Assembly (NCBI RefSeq): GCF_001411555.2
Contig: NC_049903.1
Coordinates: 29,801,083-29,865,082, forward strand
Direction: 5' to 3'
Length of the DNA stretch: 64,000 nt
From: Juglans regia
Lineage: Eukaryota; Streptophyta; Magnoliopsida; Fagales; Juglandaceae
Part shown: positions 58,817 to 64,000 of the stretch, piece by piece
Layout of the letters: each line of letters begins with the position of its first letter
Numbering within the stretch: the stretch's first letter is position 1
Program-made: the position numbers and the translations under genes
The notes under the pieces: model-generated
What the model was told of the DNA's origin: nothing
The model's input: the letters and a program-made list of their open reading frames with translations, nothing else
The model's database searches: none

Positions 58817-60598
58817 GTCTTTATATTTTTATATTTTCGAACCTCATTTTGTTTGTAATATATATTTTTTAAATTTCTTAATAAATCATAACTCATTGTA
58901 AAATTAGAATACATATAAACAATTAATACAAAATACAAATAGATTTAATATACATTGATCTGTCAGATTTTTATATTAATGATGCGTTTGGTGCTTATTT
59001 TTTATTGCTCTAGGTAGTTGTAGAGTTGTGTCAAAAAGTTCTACTAAACAGTAAACATACGCTTTAAAGTGCTTTAAAGTTACTCCAGTAATTTTCAACA
59101 TTAGCGGCGAGTTTTTCAACAAAAACTACTTCAATTTCAATAACTTATCCGAAGTTCTACCCAACATTTATAACTTTCCTAGCAATTTCTCAGCCAGTAA
59201 TATTAAATACTTAATAAATGTTGAGTCCTGCCATGTACAGTCGAGTTTGCGAGGCAAGGTGCATTAATCTGATGTGGCGCGATGCCGTAAGCTTCAGTAA
59301 ATAAAAATGAAGAAGCAAGCAGGCAAGCAAGGTTCGCAAGTACAGATCTCGATTCTCCTCTCTCGGTAACAAGGGATAACTCTAAAAAAAGTATGTTTCA
59401 TCTTCCGAATCCCTTACAAATTATTCTCAGCTCTGAAGCGATTATAGTTGTAGATCTTAGTGCCAACTCGAATTCCAGGATATCAAACAAAATCTGAAGC
59501 TGAAATCCCATATATTACACTTAGCTCGTGCTCTTGGCCAGGTGACCTTCTTAGAGAGAGATCTTATTCGCTACATTTGGTCCTTGCATGCGTTAATGGT
59601 GTCAGAGTTTTTTTTTGTCTGTGAATTCACTGTAGATTTGTGATGTGATACTTTGATACGGCCTGTGGTTTTTTTCTATTGCATGTTGTACATTCGTGTT
59701 GTTCCATGGATTTCTTTTGATGAATTGAGCGACTGGAATGAACTGAGTTTGAATCATAACTTAACAGTTCTATTCACAAACTTTTTTCTTTTGCAGCTTT
59801 CTCTACACTTAGTACGTGCCAAACATCTCTCTCTTTCTCTAAAGGAACCGTTTCATTTAACTGACAGGCCACGTTGGACTAGGGCGCAGCGATTGCACTA
59901 ACATGACTGCATTCAGAGTTTTTCATAAATGTTATGGAGACCACTTAATGCGTCAATCTCTCTCATTCAAGGTCCGTTGAGTTCTTAGATCAGATCTCTA
60001 GCTATCCCTTGTTATCTTAGAGTGAGATTTTAAGATTTATGAAATGGATGTTTAATTCGTTTTCGGGAAGCACATCTGTATTTTGTCTATTCTACTACAT
60101 GGTCGAAGCGTCGAATCTGGTCTGCATGCTGCATGCATCACTACCCTAGTTTAGTGTATCAAGAATAAACTTGCAAAGGGTTGGTTGTTTTGCATAAAAC
60201 ACTTCAAAAGGAAAGTGGGAATTCTACACATTAGATAACAAATCATCAACAATCAATCAATCGATTGCTTGAATATAACATTCGATCCTTGCCAGTACAA
60301 GAACTGACTGCAACTGCAATTACATCTACTTTTCTATAAGATAGTATAACAGATCAACCAAAGCACTGGTATAATTTATCAAGGGAAATATTCTTGTAGA
60401 TTACACAAAAGTAATTTTACAAACTGACGTGATTTGATCTGGTTCGTTAGATTATAAAATTATTTTTATTATAAAATAGATCTAACGGATCAAATGAAAT
60501 CACATCAGTTTGTGAAATTATTTTTATATAATTTCTCGGTAGATATATATAACAATACTCATTTATCAAACATGCATGCTGTACGTAGCTTGCTGTTT
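58817..60598. other. Intergenic DNA with a possible unassigned exon at 59461-59605
   Basis: Mostly AT-rich. At 59461-59605 on the plus strand, an open frame after a possible acceptor (CTTAG) reads QLEFQDIKQNLKLKSHILHL, then ARALGQVTFLERDLIRYIWS. Its helix-like, charged composition looks coding, but no gene around it could be assembled. CT-rich leader-like DNA lies at 59345-59370. The rest, up to the dehydrogenase stop at 60599, shows nothing clear. Confidence 0.35.
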
Positions 60599-63142
60599 TC
60601 AAGGGTTTGAAGCCGAATTAACCAATTTGTTGCTGAAGTCCCAGAGTTTTCGAGCCAACACAGCATCCTTGGCTAAGGCACTTGATTCCATCTCATTGCA
60701 GTCCAGATAGTACTTTCCAGTCACACCTTTCAGATTTGGGTGGAGTGCGACGTAACAAGTCGTGGCTGCACCCTGTAATAATTAGTTAGTTGATGGCAAG
60801 AAGTAAATTTAATTATTTTAATTAAAAAATGTATAGTCTACACGTAGATTTTAATAAAAATAAATTTACGAACTGACATATTTTCATGTGATATTTCAGT
60901 TTGTAAAGCACAATTTATAGATGCAACCGTTGTTATATGTTTGCTTTCGTAAGATTTCCGTATATATAGATATATATAATAACATTTCTCAAATTAACTG
61001 TAATAATCCACCTGGGGTATGTTCTTCCATAGTAAATAGGTGAACAACTGCAGCAATCCTGCACGTATATAGGCACACACATGACCAAATTAATTATGCA
61101 AAAACAAAAAACTAATATATATAAATATATATATATATATATTAATTTATATATATATCCATTAGGGGATGTTTTGGGAATGGAGCGTACTCATCATAAC
61201 AGGAGAATGCCTCATTAGGGGAGTCATTATCAGTCCTGGGTGGACTGAATTTGCTGTAATGTTTATACCTTCTTCCTGCAATAATACTCCATTTGACGAC
61301 ATAAATATGCATGCATGCGTTCAATGAATTAGCAAATTTCTATCAATTATGTGTAACATTTTGACATTTTTCTGTAGTTAGATCTTAGAACTTAGACAGA
61401 TATAGGGGTCGGTTTGGCCTGAAGATATATATTTATATATTATATATATACATGACTATATATATATGAGTAATTACCTTAAGCTGACGAGACAGCTCAT
61501 TGGCATGCAATATGTTTGCTAATTTGGATTGCCCATACGCCTTTTTGTCAGAATAACTGAAACAAATATGAGGAGCCTCTCATAAGATAATTCACCATAT
61601 ATTTTTGTTGACATGATTTAAGTGATCATGATCAATGTTTCTTTCGAATCTGAAGTAAATTTTGATTAATGGTACTCACATTCATAATTAAGATCTAGCA
61701 AGCATTCCCACCCTGTATTTTAGATGTATATGCAAAATAGCTAATGAAATATAAAAAATGAACCCCATTAGATTATACAAAACATTAAAAAGCTAATTTA
61801 TATTTGAGCAAACCCTATTAACTACATCTATATATAATCCCTAGGAGTTAGCTCAAGTGGTAAACGTCTTAGTCTTGGTGGCTCCCAGCAAGGTGCAAGG
61901 TGTAAGGTTCGAATTCCACTAGGTGAAAACAATGATCTCTAGGCCATCGAGTTATTACTCGTGGTGCAGTACTTGTGAGAAATTTTTTGTCGAGAGCCTG
62001 TGTATCCCGAGATTAGTCGGAACGTTGTTTCTTGACACCTGGTGGCAATAAAAAAATATTCCTTTTTCTTTGTTTCTCTCATTCCCTCATTCTTTATTAT
62101 TTTCACAAATTCCTTTTAACTTGTCCTTAATTATTTAGTGAACAAAAAATATTACGAACATATAACATACTCATTTTGTTTTTATCTTTTGATTTTGATT
62201 TTTTTTATGTATATATTGTGCTATATATTGTCATTTGTTTTTTGCTGAGAGAAATTTAGTTATTTCGTGCTTTAAAAACAAGAGAGGGCACATATATTAC
62301 AACTGAAATGTCAAATTCAAAAAGTGTTTTGCTATGTACAGTCACTTTTATGTATCTTTTGCACACTCTATCAATGTAATTGGTAAAAATAATTATTTTT
62401 TATTTTAAAAAATAGAACAATAATATTAGTGGAATGCACAAAAAATATATAAAAGTAACTGTATATAAATTTTTTAATTAGAAAAATGATGAAACGGGTA
62501 GGTAGGTCAAAATCATATTATAAAATGAACAAAATTTAAAAATTTCTAATACGTACCCAACGCTATCATTGATGTTGTCAAATCGAATCCCATGTTCGTA
62601 AGTGTGGTGGTGTGCAATTGATGACAAGTTGACAATCCTGCCCTCGATCCCTGTTGTTCTTGCTGTGTTCTTCATTTTCTCCAGCAGAAGATTTGTCAAA
62701 TGAAAATGCCCTGACAATTAGTGAAATTAAGTAAGATCATGACCAATCAATGGCACTACTACTGCTGAGATTCTTCACCAATCCTTATCTATGGAGATAA
62801 ATAATTTTGAAAAACACTAAGTAAGAATTAATTACAAATAAAAAAGATTAAACTGATGTGAATTGAAATGATATGTACGTTAATTAGATATATTTTATAA
62901 TAAATTTTTTTTACAAATTGACATATCAGATCAAACTACATGAGATTTCAAAATATTTTTTTAAAAAAACAAAACTAATTAAGCATTTCTCAATAGTTTT
63001 TCATGCTGCAAACCAAGATAATTTGTTGCAAATTGCATCTCTATTCCATCTTCTGAAAGCTGGAAGGGGCAGAACATGACACCGGCATTGTTTCTGAAAT
63101 GTGGAAATTTTTCATTTGTTAGTTTAGATCAAAAGCAAACTG

Positions 63143-63178
<36 letters not shown>

Positions 63179-63412
63179 ACATCAAGATGTTAAGGGGAAC
63201 GTCAAGAGCATTGAAGTGGGCAACAAATGCTTTAATGGAATTCATTGAGCATAGGTCGAGCTTAAGAACATCCACACGAGCAGTTTCGATGTCTTTAAAG
63301 ATTTGTTGTTTTGCTGCATTAGCAGCTTCCATGTTCCTCGCAGCAATGATAACATGAGCTTTCCGAAGAGCCAAGACCCGTGCTGTCTCCAACCCAATTC
63401 CACTTGCCCCTC
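60599..63412 (-). CDS. Short-chain dehydrogenase/reductase, TIC32-like (seven exons, 5' end outside window)
   Basis: Minus-strand exons in order: 63412-63181, 63093-63014, 62710-62557, 61556-61478, 61275-61191, 61058-61012 and 60772-60599. All introns are GT-AG and the phases join, giving about 283 residues. The family is ~310-330 aa, so a first exon of about 35-45 codons, with the start of the TGxxxGIG motif, lies beyond position 64000. Visible motifs are [17 protein letters not shown] (NAD(P) binding), [24 protein letters not shown] (catalytic Ser), [15 protein letters not shown] (YxxxK) and [18 protein letters not shown]32 proteins are NADPH-dependent dehydrogenases associated with chloroplast import; related plant members act in other reductions, so substrate and location are unsure. 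Introns hold a SINE and TA/GA repeats. Confidence 0.92.
61850..62052 (+). mobile_element. tRNA-derived SINE, copy 4
   Basis: The head GGAGTTAGCTCAAGTGGTAA and the B-box-like AGGTTCGAATTCC are the best preserved of the four copies. The body ends GGTGGCAATAAAAA. It lies in the dehydrogenase intron 61557-62556, antisense to that gene. Confidence 0.78.
63146..63176. repeat. (GA)n microsatellite at a dehydrogenase intron donor
   Basis: About 15 GA units. On the gene strand this is a CT run starting within a few bases of the donor GTGATC. Confidence 0.9.
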
Positions 63413-63959
63413 CTGTATCAATTGCGAGTTCTTTCATTTGAATATAATATCCAATACAATTGTACTGGCCAAAACGTCGATCCATCAAACAAACATATAT
63501 ATATATATATATATTCAAAGCCTATTATCAGTATATATAATTAATATAGGTGTAAGAAAAATACAAATTTTCATCATTTAAACTACGTCAATTTTAATAT
63601 ATATAGTATATTTTTTGATACATGAGGGAATGAGGATTCACTCAGAAAACTAAGGTGTTGCCAATTGATCTAAAAGATCTTGATAATATAGTATCAAATG
63701 CATGCTTAAATGTATATGTCACATCGATCGGATCGAAAATGACGGATAATAATTAAAAGAATGATAAATAGTATTCCATAATTAGGACAGCTCATTTGAG
63801 TTTCTATCCCAAAAGGGCCATGGAAATTGTGTCACACAGCATCATGTTAAAATTTAGGGCTCATTAAACAAAATCATGCCAATTAGAACTCACATGAATG
63901 ATGTTATAAATTGCAGAAACATTATCATGCCTGTAAAATCTATCAATTTGATGCCATTG

Positions 63960-63960
<1 letters not shown>

Positions 63961-64000
<40 letters not shown>
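63961..64000. repeat. (TG)n microsatellite at the window end
   Basis: TG repeated to the end of the window. The true length is unknown. Confidence 0.9.

Noticed and set aside
1..64000. CRISPR arrays, bacterial operons, riboswitches
   Set aside because: Introns, plant genes and plant transposons throughout make this nuclear plant DNA, and no regular spacer arrays are present.

Overview
The window is nuclear DNA of a woody eudicot. It holds intron-bearing plant genes in a dense background of plant LINEs, a CACTA transposon, hAT-like and Tourist-like elements, a tRNA-derived SINE family and microsatellites. The LINE and MITE types suggest Fagales, possibly the walnut/pecan family. That placement is from memory and is not proven here.

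Four host genes can be supported. (1) eIF3a, plus strand, 13 coding exons at 10416-19850 plus a leader exon near 8480. Every splice phase joins, giving 971 codons, and the reading frame looks intact. (2) An UNC93-like transporter (UNC93-like protein 3 type), plus strand, 10 exons at 22794-26964, 436 aa, including one GC-AG intron. (3) A single-exon 120-aa two-helix membrane protein at 37796-38158. (4) A TIC32-like short-chain dehydrogenase, minus strand, seven exons at 60599-63412, with its first exon beyond the right edge. A FAR1-related pseudogene lies at about 54690-56250.

The rest is mostly mobile DNA. From the left: an LTR end (1-155); a decayed L1-type LINE with an RNase H domain (156-3614); a Tourist-like MITE split by a 3.07-kb LTR-like insertion (3894-6960, target duplication AGGAG); a hAT-like element (7340-8247) with a perfect 8-bp duplication; eIF3a with LINE and SINE insertions in its introns; UNC93; a Tourist-like MITE (27429-28059, TTA duplication); a 2.87-kb hAT-like element (28149-31017, perfect 8-bp duplication) carrying three captured exons of an alpha/beta-hydrolase gene; a full-length LINE (31632-37397, 14-bp duplication) with an intact 633-aa ORF1 and a broken ORF2; the membrane-protein gene; a third hAT-like element (38746-39467); a 14.5-kb CACTA element (39969-54445, TGA duplication) with a decayed TNP2-type transposase and a second, nearly readable Transposase_24-type gene; the FAR1 pseudogene; AT-rich DNA with another MITE; and the dehydrogenase gene.

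No single undescribed system was proven. The most notable items are the exon-carrying hAT-like element, the LINE ORF1 with a PUR/Whirly-like N-terminal region in place of the usual CCHC type, and a tRNA-derived SINE family whose four copies here all lie in introns of host genes.
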